NCBI GenBank assembly: GCA_003557545.1
Contig: PWOD01000147.1
Span: 1 to 5,668 of the forward strand
DNA: 5,668 nt
DNA from: a bacterium
Lineage (GTDB): Bacteria; T1Sed10-126
Reading direction: 5' to 3'
Shown: piece by piece, positions 1-5,668 of the stretch
How positions within the stretch are numbered: the first letter of the stretch is position 1
Layout of the letters: each line of letters opens with the position of its first letter
Position numbers and translations under genes: made by a program
Notes under the pieces: model-generated
The model's database searches: none
Seen by the model: the letters and a program-made list of their open reading frames with translations, nothing else
Told to the model about the DNA's origin: nothing

Positions 1-37
1 TTCAACTCCCATCTCAGCAGCTGAGATGGGAGTTGAA
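1..37. repeat. Perfect inverted repeat at the left edge (18-base arms, 1-base centre)
   Basis: Bases 1-18 (TTCAACTCCCATCTCAGC) are the exact reverse complement of bases 20-37, with a single A at 19 between them. The right arm codes for residues Ala-Glu-Met-Gly-Val-Glu that fit the lytic transglycosylase reading. The left arm reads Ser-Thr-Pro-Ile-Ser where the family normally has a Met-Pro-Ala-Thr-like stretch. The left arm reaches the first base, so the true repeat length cannot be known. The simplest inference is a fold-back chimera or assembly artefact at a contig end. A real genomic palindrome is the alternative. Confidence 0.9.
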
Positions 38-310
38 AATGTTTTTGATCCCCGGGATAATATTTTTGGTGGTTCACGTTATCTCAAGCAGCTGTTGGAG
101 AGGTATCAGGGTGATATAGAACTGACACTGGCCGGCTATAATGCTGGACCCGGAAATGTTGCTAAATATGGTGGTGTTCCACCGTTTGAAGAAACCCGGG
201 TTTTTATCCGGCGGACCCTGGAGGCTTTTGAACAATTCCGAGAAAAATCTGATAAGATATTTACTTATAGAGATGAACGAGGAATAACCACTATAACTAA
301 TATTCATTGA
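2..310 (+). CDS. Lytic transglycosylase, SLT domain, C-terminal fragment (5' end missing)
   Basis: This family cleaves the beta-1,4 bond between N-acetylmuramic acid and N-acetylglucosamine in peptidoglycan, outside the cytoplasmic membrane, forming 1,6-anhydro ends. The visible part carries the second half of the SLT fold: a GVENVFDP stretch, NIFGGSRYL, the diagnostic AGYNAGPGNV motif and KYGGVPPFEET, then a helix ending in FREKSDK. These match the conserved block after the catalytic glutamate in Slt/MltC-like enzymes. The catalytic Glu and the GLMQLMP-type motif lie upstream and are not in the window. The last residues (FTYRDERGITTITNIH) resemble the short Y-x-D-x-x-G-x-x-x-x-TN motif of DUF4124-type tails. 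Family membership is secure, but the precise subfamily is not. Codons before about base 17-20 belong to the inverted repeat and are probably not native. The ATG at 26 is an internal methionine, not a start. Confidence 0.9.
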   Translation, partial: STPISAAEMGVENVFDPRDNIFGGSRYLKQLLERYQGDIELTLAGYNAGPGNVAKYGGVPPFEETRVFIRRTLEAFEQFREKSDKIFTYRDERGITTITNIH

Positions 311-330
311 ATTAGACCGAATAATCTTTT

Positions 331-357
331 GGGAATAGCCGGGCGACCCGGTTTCCC
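331..357 (+). promoter_or_regulatory. Compact GC-rich hairpin between the transglycosylase gene and leuS
   Basis: GGGAA (331-335) pairs with TTCCC (353-357). After a two-base bulge (TA), GCCGGG (338-343) pairs with CCCGGT (347-352), including one G-T wobble, around a CGA loop. It lies 20 bases past the transglycosylase stop and 32 bases before the leuS ATG. No run of T follows on either strand, so it is not a canonical intrinsic terminator. It may be a weak or factor-dependent terminator, an mRNA 3'-end stabiliser, or a leader structure. The 79-base gap is too short for a T-box and shows no T-box motif. Confidence 0.5.
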
Positions 358-362
358 AGCAT

Positions 363-368
363 TATAAT
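363..368 (+). promoter_or_regulatory. Possible -10 box (TATAAT) upstream of leuS
   Basis: A perfect TATAAT lies 21 bases before the leuS ATG, directly after the hairpin. No -35-like hexamer stands 16-18 bases upstream, where the sequence is the GC-rich hairpin, and there is no extended -10 TG. Transcription from here would start around 375 and give a leader of about 15 bases that still includes the GGAG ribosome site. It could be chance in AT-rich sequence. Confidence 0.25.
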
Positions 369-376
369 TGATCCGC

Positions 377-380
377 GGAG
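377..380 (+). promoter_or_regulatory. Ribosome binding site deciding the leuS start
   Basis: GGAG lies 9 bases before the ATG at 390. The in-frame TTG at 381 abuts this motif with no spacing, so it cannot use it. This favours ATG 390. Confidence 0.75.
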
Positions 381-389
381 TTGGTATAT

Positions 390-2828
390 ATGAGCAAATA
401 TGAGCATACTGAGATAGAAACACGCTGGCAGCAGAGCTGGCGTCAGGAACAGCGGTTTGAAATAGACGATTATCCCGAAAATCCTTTTTACCTCCTGGTG
501 ATGTATCCTTATCCTTCCGGTAGAATTCATATGGGGCATGTGAGAAATTATGCGATTGGTGACGCTATAGCTCGTTTCAAACGTAAACAGGGGTATGATG
601 TTATGCATCCGATGGGTTGGGATGCGTTCGGGCTCCCGGCTGAAAATGCTGCCATTGAACGGGGGATTGATCCCGGGGAGTGGACGCGGAGTAATATTGA
701 GGAGATGAAAGGGCAGCTGGATAAATTAGGGTTTTCTTACTGTTGGCAGCGGGAAATCGCCACCTGTGATCCGGATTATTATAAATGGAATCAAAAAATA
801 TTTCTCGAGCTGTATCGTCATAAGCTGGCTTATCGTGATCTTACCGGAGTTAACTGGTGTCCTAGTTGTGAAACTGTTCTGGCCAATGAGCAGGTTCAGG
901 ATGATGAGTGCTGGCGTTGTGATTCAGAAGTTGTTGAGAAAAACCAGCACGGGTGGTTTTTTAAAACCACCGACTATGCCGAAGAACTTTTAGCAGATCT
1001 GGATGAGTTGCGGGGCTGGCCCTCCAGAGTAGTGGAAATGCAGAAAAATTGGATTGGCCAGTCGATCGGGGCAAAAATTCAGTTTGAGCTGAGTGATCTT
1101 TCTGAAAAACTGGAGGTTTTTACCACTCGGCCCGACACACTGTTTGGTGCCACCTATATGGCTGTTTCTCCTGAACATCCCAGGGTGATGGAAATTGTCC
1201 GGGGAACCGACCAGGAAGCAGCTGTTAAGGAGTTTCTCAAACGGGTGGAGAAAAACTCAGAAAAACAGACTACAGAGGGGATCTTCACCGGTCGATATGC
1301 GGTTAATCCTGTAAATAATAAACAGCTTCCTATTTACCTGGCCGATTATGTTCTGGCCGACTATGGAACCGGAGCGATTATGGCTGTTCCGGCCCATGAT
1401 GATCGAGATTTTGAGTTTGCCAGCCATCATGGTATAGAGATAGTCGAGGTAATTAAACAGCCGGATTCTTCAGCTGATGCTGATGGACTTAGTTCTCCAT
1501 ATACCGGTGAGGGGGAGTTGATCAATTCGGCTGAATTTACCGGTGTTCATTCAGAAAAAGCCCGGGAGCAGATAGTCGACCTGCTTGAGCAGCAGAACAG
1601 GGGAGAAAAAGCGGTTAAGTTTAGACTGCGGGATTGGGGTGTAAGCCGTCAGCGCTACTGGGGAACACCAATTCCGATTATTTACTGTGATAGTTGTGGT
1701 ACCGTTCCGGTTCCGGAGGAAGATCTACCGGTCGAACTGCCCTCCGATGTTGATTTTCAACAGTCAGCCAACATTCTTTCTTCCAGTCGGGAATTTGTCC
1801 ATACAGACTGTCCTGAATGTGGAGAACCAGCCCATCGTGAGACTGATACGATGGATACGTTTGTTGATAGCTCCTGGTATTATGCACGGTATTGTACTCC
1901 GTTCGATGAGAACCGGCCTTTTGATCCTGATGTGGTAAATTTCTGGCTGCCGGTTGATCAATACATTGGTGGGGTTGAACATGCCTGTATGCATCTACTT
2001 TACTCACGTTTTTTTCATAAAGTGATGCGAGATTTTGGCTGGCTCGATACCGATGAACCTTTTGTCCGGTTGTTAACTCAGGGAATGGTTCTGCTGGGCG
2101 GCGAAAAGATGAGCAAAAGTAAAGGTAATGTGGTCGATCCCGAGGAGATGCAACAGCAGTATGGAGCCGATACGGTTCGGTTATTTACACTGTTTGCTGC
2201 TCCCCCGGAGAAAGACCTTGAATGGGATGAGTCGGCCGTTCAGGGGGGGCATAGATTTCTTAAACGGATCTGGAATTTTTTCCTTGATAACCGGGAAATG
2301 TTGACCGGAAAACAGTCTTCACCAGATCCCGACGATATCGATGGAGAAGCAGAAAAAAAACTTCTTAAAAAGAGCCATGAGACGATTAAAAATGTTACCC
2401 ATGATCTTGATACTGAGTATCAGTTTAATACTGCAATTGCTGCCTGTATGGAGCTGTTTAACAGTATGCAGGAGAATTTTTCGCCTGATAATCGGGTTGT
2501 TGCCTGGAGTTTTTCTGTTCTGCTTGAGCTGCTATATCCGATAACTCCCCATATCTTCTGTGAACTTGCTGAGCGCTTACAATATCCGCAAAACCCGGCT
2601 GACTCAGACTGGCCACAATGGTCTGAAGATGCCCTGCAGGAGGAAGAGATTGAGATTGTTATACAGGTTAATGGTAAGGTACGTGACCGCATGACAGTTG
2701 CTGTGGATCTGCCTCGTGAACAGCTCGAGCAGCAGGCCCTTACTCAGGAAAAGGTCCAGAAATATTTAAAGTCTGAAATCAAAAAGATTATCGTTGTCCC
2801 GGGAAAACTGGTTAATATTGTTGTCTAA
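390..2828 (+). CDS. leuS: Leucyl-tRNA synthetase (class Ia)
   Basis: LeuRS charges tRNA-Leu with leucine using ATP in the cytoplasm and edits misactivated amino acids. The 812-residue product is full length for bacterial LeuRS. The Rossmann catalytic core begins with [16 protein letters not shown] (HIGH motif HMGH, residues 47-50) and ends with KMSKSKGN (KMSKS at 573-577). A zinc-type insertion has CPSC at 157-160 and CWRC at 174-177. A second Cys pair set lies at 433/436 and 474/477, before the [15 protein letters not shown] core block. The CP1 editing domain spans roughly 222-415, with TTRPDTLFG (245-253) and [19 protein letters not shown] (325-343). The helical anticodon-binding domain follows (about 615-735), and the C-terminal domain has [11 protein letters not shown] (758-768). 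All expected catalytic and editing motifs are intact. It is first in a co-directional run with ychF. No T-box or leader peptide is visible. Start choice is ATG 390, which has a well spaced GGAG. Confidence 0.98.
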   Translation: MSKYEHTEIETRWQQSWRQEQRFEIDDYPENPFYLLVMYPYPSGRIHMGHVRNYAIGDAIARFKRKQGYDVMHPMGWDAFGLPAENAAIERGIDPGEWTRSNIEEMKGQLDKLGFSYCWQREIATCDPDYYKWNQKIFLELYRHKLAYRDLTGVNWCPSCETVLANEQVQDDECWRCDSEVVEKNQHGWFFKTTDYAEELLADLDELRGWPSRVVEMQKNWIGQSIGAKIQFELSDLSEKLEVFTTRPDTLFGATYMAVSPEHPRVMEIVRGTDQEAAVKEFLKRVEKNSEKQTTEGIFTGRYAVNPVNNKQLPIYLADYVLADYGTGAIMAVPAHDDRDFEFASHHGIEIVEVIKQPDSSADADGLSSPYTGEGELINSAEFTGVHSEKAREQIVDLLEQQNRGEKAVKFRLRDWGVSRQRYWGTPIPIIYCDSCGTVPVPEEDLPVELPSDVDFQQSANILSSSREFVHTDCPECGEPAHRETDTMDTFVDSSWYYARYCTPFDENRPFDPDVVNFWLPVDQYIGGVEHACMHLLYSRFFHKVMRDFGWLDTDEPFVRLLTQGMVLLGGEKMSKSKGNVVDPEEMQQQYGADTVRLFTLFAAPPEKDLEWDESAVQGGHRFLKRIWNFFLDNREMLTGKQSSPDPDDIDGEAEKKLLKKSHETIKNVTHDLDTEYQFNTAIAACMELFNSMQENFSPDNRVVAWSFSVLLELLYPITPHIFCELAERLQYPQNPADSDWPQWSEDALQEEEIEIVIQVNGKVRDRMTVAVDLPREQLEQQALTQEKVQKYLKSEIKKIIVVPGKLVNIVV

Positions 2829-2856
2829 TTAACTACCATTTATCTTCCATAAAAAG

Positions 2857-2870
2857 GGTGATCATTCACC
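2857..2870 (+). promoter_or_regulatory. Small hairpin covering the ychF ribosome binding site
   Basis: GGTGA (2857-2861) is perfectly complementary to TCACC (2866-2870) around the loop TCAT. The left arm plus the next base gives GGTGAT, a six-base match to the anti-SD sequence. The right arm ends immediately before the GTG start codon at 2871. When folded, the SD sequence would be paired. A five-pair stem is weak, so control is only a possibility. Confidence 0.4.
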
Positions 2871-3968
2871 GTGGAACTGGGAATTGTTGGTCTGCCGAAT
2901 GTTGGGAAGTCTAGCTTGTTTAACCTGCTTACTGCCAATAGTGTCCCCGCTGAAAACTATCCTTTCTGTACAGTTAAGCCAAATGTCGGTGTTGTTTCCG
3001 TCCCCGATCATCGGTTAGATAAAATTGCTGGCTGGGTTGCTAGTTCTAAAACCACTCCAGCCTCAGTCCGTTTTGTTGATGTGGCCGGTTTGGTTAAAGA
3101 TGCCAGTAAAGGAGAGGGGTTAGGCAATCAGTTTTTAAGTCAGATCAGGGGGGTTAGCGCGGTCTGTCATGTGGTCAGGCTGTTTGAAGATAGAAATGTT
3201 AGCCATGTGGAGGGGACTGTTGACCCGCTACGTGATATACAGATTATTGAAACTGAATTTATGTTATCTGATCTGGAACTTGTCGAACGCGAAATCAAAC
3301 GACTTGAAAAACAGATGAGAGTTAAAGGTGGGCCACTCGATCCACAGCTGAAATTTATGAAGGAACTTGAACAGCAGCTTTCCCGCGGCGAGCGGCTGAG
3401 TTTTTCAGATTTCCCCCCTGAACGGCAAAAAACTATCCAGCGGCTGTCATTGCTTTCCTTCAAACCTGTGCTGTATCTGCTGAATGTGGATGAAGGAATT
3501 TTGGCTGAAGGGGAAAAGAATCCTGTCTATCGTGAGGTTAAAAATTATATTGAAAATCAAACAGCTCACCGGCATGTCACCATATGTGTTGGTCTGGAAT
3601 CTGAGATGCAGGGGATGGAAGAGGAGGAGAAGTTACTTTTCCTTGATGATCTGGGATTTTCTGAGACCGGTTTGAGACGTCTTATAAGGTCTGCATATGA
3701 GCTGTTAGATCTTATCAGTTTTTTCACCTACAACAGCAATGAACTTCGTGCCTGGTCCTTGAGCAAGGGGAAAAAAGCACCAGAAGCGGCCGGGAAGATT
3801 CATTCAGATTTTCAACGTGGTTTTATCAGTGCCGATACGATTAATTATCATCGGTTTAAAAAATTTAAATCCTGGGAAAAGGCACGTGAAGCCGGTGGAT
3901 TGCGGACAGTTGGTAAAGATTATCAGGTGATTGATGGAGATATATTGTTGTTTCGATATAATCTTTAA
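2871..3968 (+). CDS. ychF: Redox/ribosome-associated P-loop ATPase YchF (Obg family, OLA1-like)
   Basis: YchF/OLA1 proteins are cytoplasmic P-loop NTPases that prefer ATP to GTP, bind ribosomes and affect translation and stress responses. The 365 residues match the family length (about 363). The G1 motif GLPNVGKSS is at 7-15, G3 DVAGLV at 70-75 with a hydrophobic residue after DVAG, as in the HAS subgroup that lacks the catalytic Gln, then KGEGLGNQFLSQIR (80-93). The helical hairpin insert is at about 130-175, and the G4-like NVDE, which replaces NKxD and allows ATP use, is at 205-208. The TGS domain covers about 282-364, with RAWSLSKGKKAPEAAGKIHSDFQRGFI and a DGDILLFRYNL end. The start is GTG at 2871, eight bases after GGTGAT, and no upstream alternative fits. 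It follows leuS by 42 bases and is likely co-transcribed. The TGS entry reads TYNSNELRAW where relatives usually have a glycine (TxGxxExRAW), a minor variation. Confidence 0.97.
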   Translation: MELGIVGLPNVGKSSLFNLLTANSVPAENYPFCTVKPNVGVVSVPDHRLDKIAGWVASSKTTPASVRFVDVAGLVKDASKGEGLGNQFLSQIRGVSAVCHVVRLFEDRNVSHVEGTVDPLRDIQIIETEFMLSDLELVEREIKRLEKQMRVKGGPLDPQLKFMKELEQQLSRGERLSFSDFPPERQKTIQRLSLLSFKPVLYLLNVDEGILAEGEKNPVYREVKNYIENQTAHRHVTICVGLESEMQGMEEEEKLLFLDDLGFSETGLRRLIRSAYELLDLISFFTYNSNELRAWSLSKGKKAPEAAGKIHSDFQRGFISADTINYHRFKKFKSWEKAREAGGLRTVGKDYQVIDGDILLFRYNL

Positions 3969-3991
3969 CCGCTTATCTTAACTTGTTTACT

Positions 3992-3996
3992 GGGTG
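3992..3996 (+). promoter_or_regulatory. Weak ribosome binding site for the unknown gene
   Basis: GGGTG lies 6 bases before ATG 4003 and is a partial anti-SD match. The in-frame GTG at 3994 lies inside this motif and has no SD of its own. ATG 4003 is therefore preferred, though only moderately. Confidence 0.45.
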
Positions 3997-4002
3997 TGTT
4001 CC

Positions 4003-4623
4003 ATGGCTTATCCTCGCTTGATCGGACTTGTTTATTTAGAAAATTGGTTAATCCAGGAAACAGGGTTTATAAAGCCTCCCTTTATTTTTGAATTTACTAT
4101 TAGCTGCCCCCGTCCCACGGTGGCTCGTACACGGCGAGAACTGGTTGTTGATGAAACTGGGGGGGAACCGGTATCCTGGCGGGAAAAACCGTTTGCCGAC
4201 AGGTTGATTTTTAAAGAGATCCTCGAGGGCCCGGCTGCTCTCTCGGCAGCCATCTATCCGCTTGATGCGGGAGTTATACCGGATATTTCGGAACTGTTAA
4301 ATCGGCTGGCCGCTGATTTTGGAGCTGATTTTTTAAATCTTCGTCTGGCCAGTTTGAACCGGCTGATGGGGGTTCTACAGAGCAGTGGTTTAACCGATTT
4401 TGCCGCCGGTTTCGAACAGACAGTTGCCGCCGGTTCGGTTAAACTTGACCTGTTAAAATCGGATGAAAAAATCTCTCTAAAAATGCCTTTAATCAGTCCC
4501 AAAGCCATAAGAAATCCGCAGCCACAGAGCCGGCGGGTCAGCCATCAAACAGCTGATTACCTTAAACAGGCCGGTGACTCCAATGGGTTTCTTGAGTTTG
4601 AAATAGAACTGTATGATCGGTAA
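4003..4623 (+). CDS. Hypothetical protein, 206 residues, family not recognised
   Basis: I do not recognise this protein. It has no signal peptide, no convincing membrane segment and a single cysteine (residue 35), so it is probably a soluble cytoplasmic protein. Residues 5-75 alternate in a beta-rich pattern (FIKPPFIFEFTISCPRP, then ELVVDETGGEP, then ADRLIFKEILEG). Residues 76-145 look helical and Ala/Leu rich (DISELLNRLAADFG, then LNRLMGVLQSSGLTDFAAGFEQTVAAG). A basic, Pro/Gln-containing stretch (about 160-185, SPKAIRNPQPQSRRV) leads to a short acidic end FLEFEIELYDR. No nucleotide-binding, zinc or catalytic motif is evident. It sits 34 bases after ychF and 31 before the MazG-like gene on the same strand, so it is probably transcribed with them. 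Composition resembles the neighbours, and the frame stays open across a run of seven G at 4159-4165, supporting a real gene. An alternative GTG start at 3994 would add three residues. Confidence 0.75.
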   Translation: MAYPRLIGLVYLENWLIQETGFIKPPFIFEFTISCPRPTVARTRRELVVDETGGEPVSWREKPFADRLIFKEILEGPAALSAAIYPLDAGVIPDISELLNRLAADFGADFLNLRLASLNRLMGVLQSSGLTDFAAGFEQTVAAGSVKLDLLKSDEKISLKMPLISPKAIRNPQPQSRRVSHQTADYLKQAGDSNGFLEFEIELYDR

Positions 4624-4626
4624 AAT
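4598..4626 (+). promoter_or_regulatory. Sigma70-like promoter candidate for the MazG-like gene
   Basis: TTGAAA (4598-4603) and TAAAAT (4621-4626) are separated by exactly 17 bases, and each matches the consensus hexamer in five of six positions. Transcription would begin near 4633, giving a leader of about 22 bases that includes the GAGGTG ribosome site. The -10 box overlaps the TAA stop of the unknown gene. It could let the pyrophosphohydrolase be expressed apart from the upstream run. No experimental support is available, and AT-rich stretches often give chance matches. Confidence 0.4.
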
Positions 4627-4641
4627 TTAGACTGAAAAAAT

Positions 4642-4647
4642 GAGGTG
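4642..4647 (+). promoter_or_regulatory. Ribosome binding site deciding the MazG-like start
   Basis: GAGGTG is a strong SD match placed 7 bases before ATG 4655. The upstream in-frame ATG at 4640 overlaps this region and is preceded only by an A-rich stretch with no SD. The start is therefore 4655. Confidence 0.8.
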
Positions 4648-4654
4648 CAAATCA

Positions 4655-4987
4655 ATGGATTTTAAGCAGTATTCTACCGAAGCGGCGGCCACTGCAATCT
4701 ATCCCCGGAAGGATGAGGAAAATTTTCTCTATCCTGTGCTGGGTCTTGTGGGTGAGACAGGTGAGGTGGCGCAAAAAATAAAAAAGGTTTTACGTGATCA
4801 GGAAGGAAAATTAACAGAGCGGGTTCGCCAGCAGCTAAAAGCTGAGCTGGGTGATGTTTTGTGGTACTGGGCAACCCTCTGCCGGGAACTGAACCTGGAC
4901 CCGGCAGAGGTTGCTCAGCAGAATCTTGATAAATTGTCTGATCGAGCTCGACGTGGCAAATTGGGCGGTAGTGGGGATGATCGTTAG
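4655..4987 (+). CDS. MazG-like nucleoside triphosphate pyrophosphohydrolase
   Basis: Proteins of the MazG-like/all-alpha NTP pyrophosphatase superfamily hydrolyse (d)NTPs to the monophosphate and pyrophosphate using Mg2+, and usually remove non-canonical or excess nucleotides. The 110-residue protein has one compact domain. An N-terminal helix (DFKQYSTEAAATAIYP) is followed by LGLVGETGEVAQKIKK with the ExxE pair E34/E37, and AELGDVLWYWATLCREL with the ExxD pair E64/D67. The 26-residue gap fits the EXXE(12-28)EXXD signature, and all four metal ligands are present. The end (KLSDRARRGKLGGSGDDR) matches the conserved RxxRGxxxGSGDxR-like tail of this small subgroup, also seen in phage genomes. It is much shorter than two-domain E. 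coli MazG, so the symbol mazG is not assigned, and the exact substrate is unknown. It is last in the plus-strand run and faces the carbamoyltransferase gene. Confidence 0.92.
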   Translation: MDFKQYSTEAAATAIYPRKDEENFLYPVLGLVGETGEVAQKIKKVLRDQEGKLTERVRQQLKAELGDVLWYWATLCRELNLDPAEVAQQNLDKLSDRARRGKLGGSGDDR

Positions 4988-5009
4988 GTAACAAACTCCC
5001 CAATCCCTT

Positions 5010-5668
5010 CTAAAAACTGGTAAAAGCACCTGCTCTGCGGTTTCTTTTGCGAAACAGATGGTCCAGCAGTGAAATCGGGTTACGGAATCTCGAGGCCACA
5101 ATCATTGCTGCGATCACATAGGGCTTATAACGGGCTTCAAAGTAGGTGTCAATTCTGGCTTTTTCAAAAACATCTGCAGTTACTTCGCCATGTTCACATG
5201 AAACCCCTGAAATGTCGGCCGGCAAACAATGCATATACAGCGCATCGCCGTTCTTTGTCAGCTGCATTTTATCTTCATCACAGATCCAGTCGAGATGTTT
5301 TTTGTTCTTTCTCAAACATTCCTCTTCCAGTTCTGTAAGAGCCGGGATATTACGCTCCTGGATCAGCTCGGTACGCTCGCACATTATATCGTAAGGTGCC
5401 CAGCTTTTGGGATAGACAATATCAGCATCTTCAAAGGCTGCTTCCATTGAATCCGATTGTTCAAAGGAACCGCCGCTGTCGGCAGCAAACTTGCTGGCGT
5501 GGTTGATCGTTTCTTCCATCAGTTCATATCCCGGCGGATGGGCCAGATGGACATCCATTCCAAATCTGGTCATGAGGGTGATGATTCCCTGGGGGACTGA
5601 GAGAGGTTTCCCGTAGCTGGGGGAGTAGGCCCAGGTCATGGCAACCTTTTTCCCCCGGAGTTCCTCTA
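5010..5668 (-). CDS. ygeW: Knotted carbamoyltransferase YgeW, C-terminal part (5' end beyond the window)
   Basis: YgeW proteins belong to the aspartate/ornithine carbamoyltransferase superfamily and have a trefoil knot. They usually occur in clusters for anaerobic purine, hydantoin or diaminopropionate breakdown. As far as I know, the natural acceptor of the carbamoyl group is not firmly settled. The visible 218 residues are the second domain. They begin EELRGKKVAMTWAYSPSYGK, then LSVPQGII (22-29), the group-specific YPKSWAPYDIMCERTELI (85-102), HCLPADISGVSC (146-157) and YKPYVIAAMI (180-189). The HCLPAD block is the superfamily's second-substrate loop. Homologues are about 395 residues, so roughly 45% is missing, including the carbamoyl-phosphate site. 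The frame continues to the window edge past the methionine at 5639, so that Met is internal. The stop is TAG at 5010-5012. The gene belongs to a unit lying to the right. Confidence 0.93.
   Translation of the reverse strand, partial: EELRGKKVAMTWAYSPSYGKPLSVPQGIITLMTRFGMDVHLAHPPGYELMEETINHASKFAADSGGSFEQSDSMEAAFEDADIVYPKSWAPYDIMCERTELIQERNIPALTELEEECLRKNKKHLDWICDEDKMQLTKNGDALYMHCLPADISGVSCEHGEVTADVFEKARIDTYFEARYKPYVIAAMIVASRFRNPISLLDHLFRKRNRRAGAFTSF

Noticed and set aside
381-389. Upstream TTG start for leuS
   Set aside because: The TTG directly abuts the GGAG motif, leaving no spacing, while ATG 390 is correctly spaced.
311-389. T-box or leucine leader-peptide attenuator before leuS
   Set aside because: The gap is only 79 bases, with no T-box consensus, no Leu-rich short ORF and no terminator/antiterminator pair.
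952-971. Inverted repeat GGTGGTTTT/AAAACCACC with a 2-base spacer inside leuS
   Set aside because: It is fully explained by the conserved Trp-Phe-Phe-Lys-Thr-Thr codons of LeuRS, so a coincidental palindrome is more likely than a regulatory site.
1678-2007. Open frames of about 60-110 codons antisense to or overlapping leuS, ychF, the unknown gene and ygeW
   Set aside because: They are shadows of real genes, lack ribosome sites and recognisable motifs, and conflict with strongly conserved proteins on the other frame.
2243-2249. Run of seven G in leuS (and another at 4159-4165 in the unknown gene) as possible frameshift sites
   Set aside because: The reading frame and protein homology continue correctly through the leuS run, and the frame of the unknown gene stays open across the second, so no error or programmed shift is indicated.
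2818-2846. Possible promoter TTGTTG-17-TATCTT between leuS and ychF
   Set aside because: It matches only three of six and four of six consensus positions, too weak in an intergenic gap of 42 bases.
4640-4654. Upstream ATG start for the MazG-like gene
   Set aside because: There is no SD before it, and the SD for ATG 4655 lies inside the extra codons. The family's N-terminus fits the shorter form.
4655-4987. Toxin-antitoxin link suggested by the MazG name
   Set aside because: No mazE or mazF gene is nearby, and this short MazG-like subgroup commonly stands alone as a housekeeping nucleotide pyrophosphatase.
5040-5055. GTTTC/GAAAC hairpin near the end of ygeW
   Set aside because: It is a five-pair stem inside coding sequence with no T-tail on the minus strand, and is not a credible terminator.

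Overview
The window is ordinary bacterial chromosome. It holds five protein genes: four on the plus strand and one on the minus strand entering from the right edge. There are no RNA genes, transposase genes, CRISPR repeats or phage structural genes. Base composition is intermediate and similar throughout, starts are ATG or GTG with short Shine-Dalgarno (SD) sequences, and spacing is tight, so nothing suggests recent transfer. The organism is a bacterium that cannot be placed firmly. The LeuRS is the 'HMGH-VRNY' type common in Desulfobacterota, Clostridia and other lineages. A YgeW-type carbamoyltransferase is, from memory, mostly a trait of anaerobes or facultative anaerobes. An anaerobic Bacillota-like or Desulfobacterota-like bacterium is the best guess, at low confidence.

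Left edge (1-310): the C-terminal part of a lytic transglycosylase of the Slt/MltE-like SLT domain type. Its catalytic half is missing. The first 37 bases are a perfect inverted repeat that breaks the expected protein homology, and this looks like a fold-back artefact at a contig end.

Centre (390-4987): leuS (leucyl-tRNA synthetase), ychF (ribosome-associated P-loop ATPase), an unrecognised 206-residue protein and a small MazG-like NTP pyrophosphohydrolase follow one another on the plus strand. The gaps are 42, 34 and 31 bases, so they could form one transcript. A compact hairpin and a TATAAT box precede leuS, a small hairpin covers the ychF ribosome site, and a good sigma70-like promoter starts at the stop codon of the unknown gene, just before the MazG-like gene. 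The functional theme is translation (LeuRS, YchF) plus nucleotide-pool cleaning (MazG-like).

Right edge (5010-5668, minus): the C-terminal 218 residues of a knotted carbamoyltransferase of the YgeW group, converging on the MazG-like gene with only 22 bases between the stops. It probably marks the end of a separate catabolic unit lying to the right.

I see no convincing new multi-gene system. The items most worth checking are the unrecognised protein at 4003-4623, the terminal inverted repeat, and the possible translation-control hairpin at ychF.
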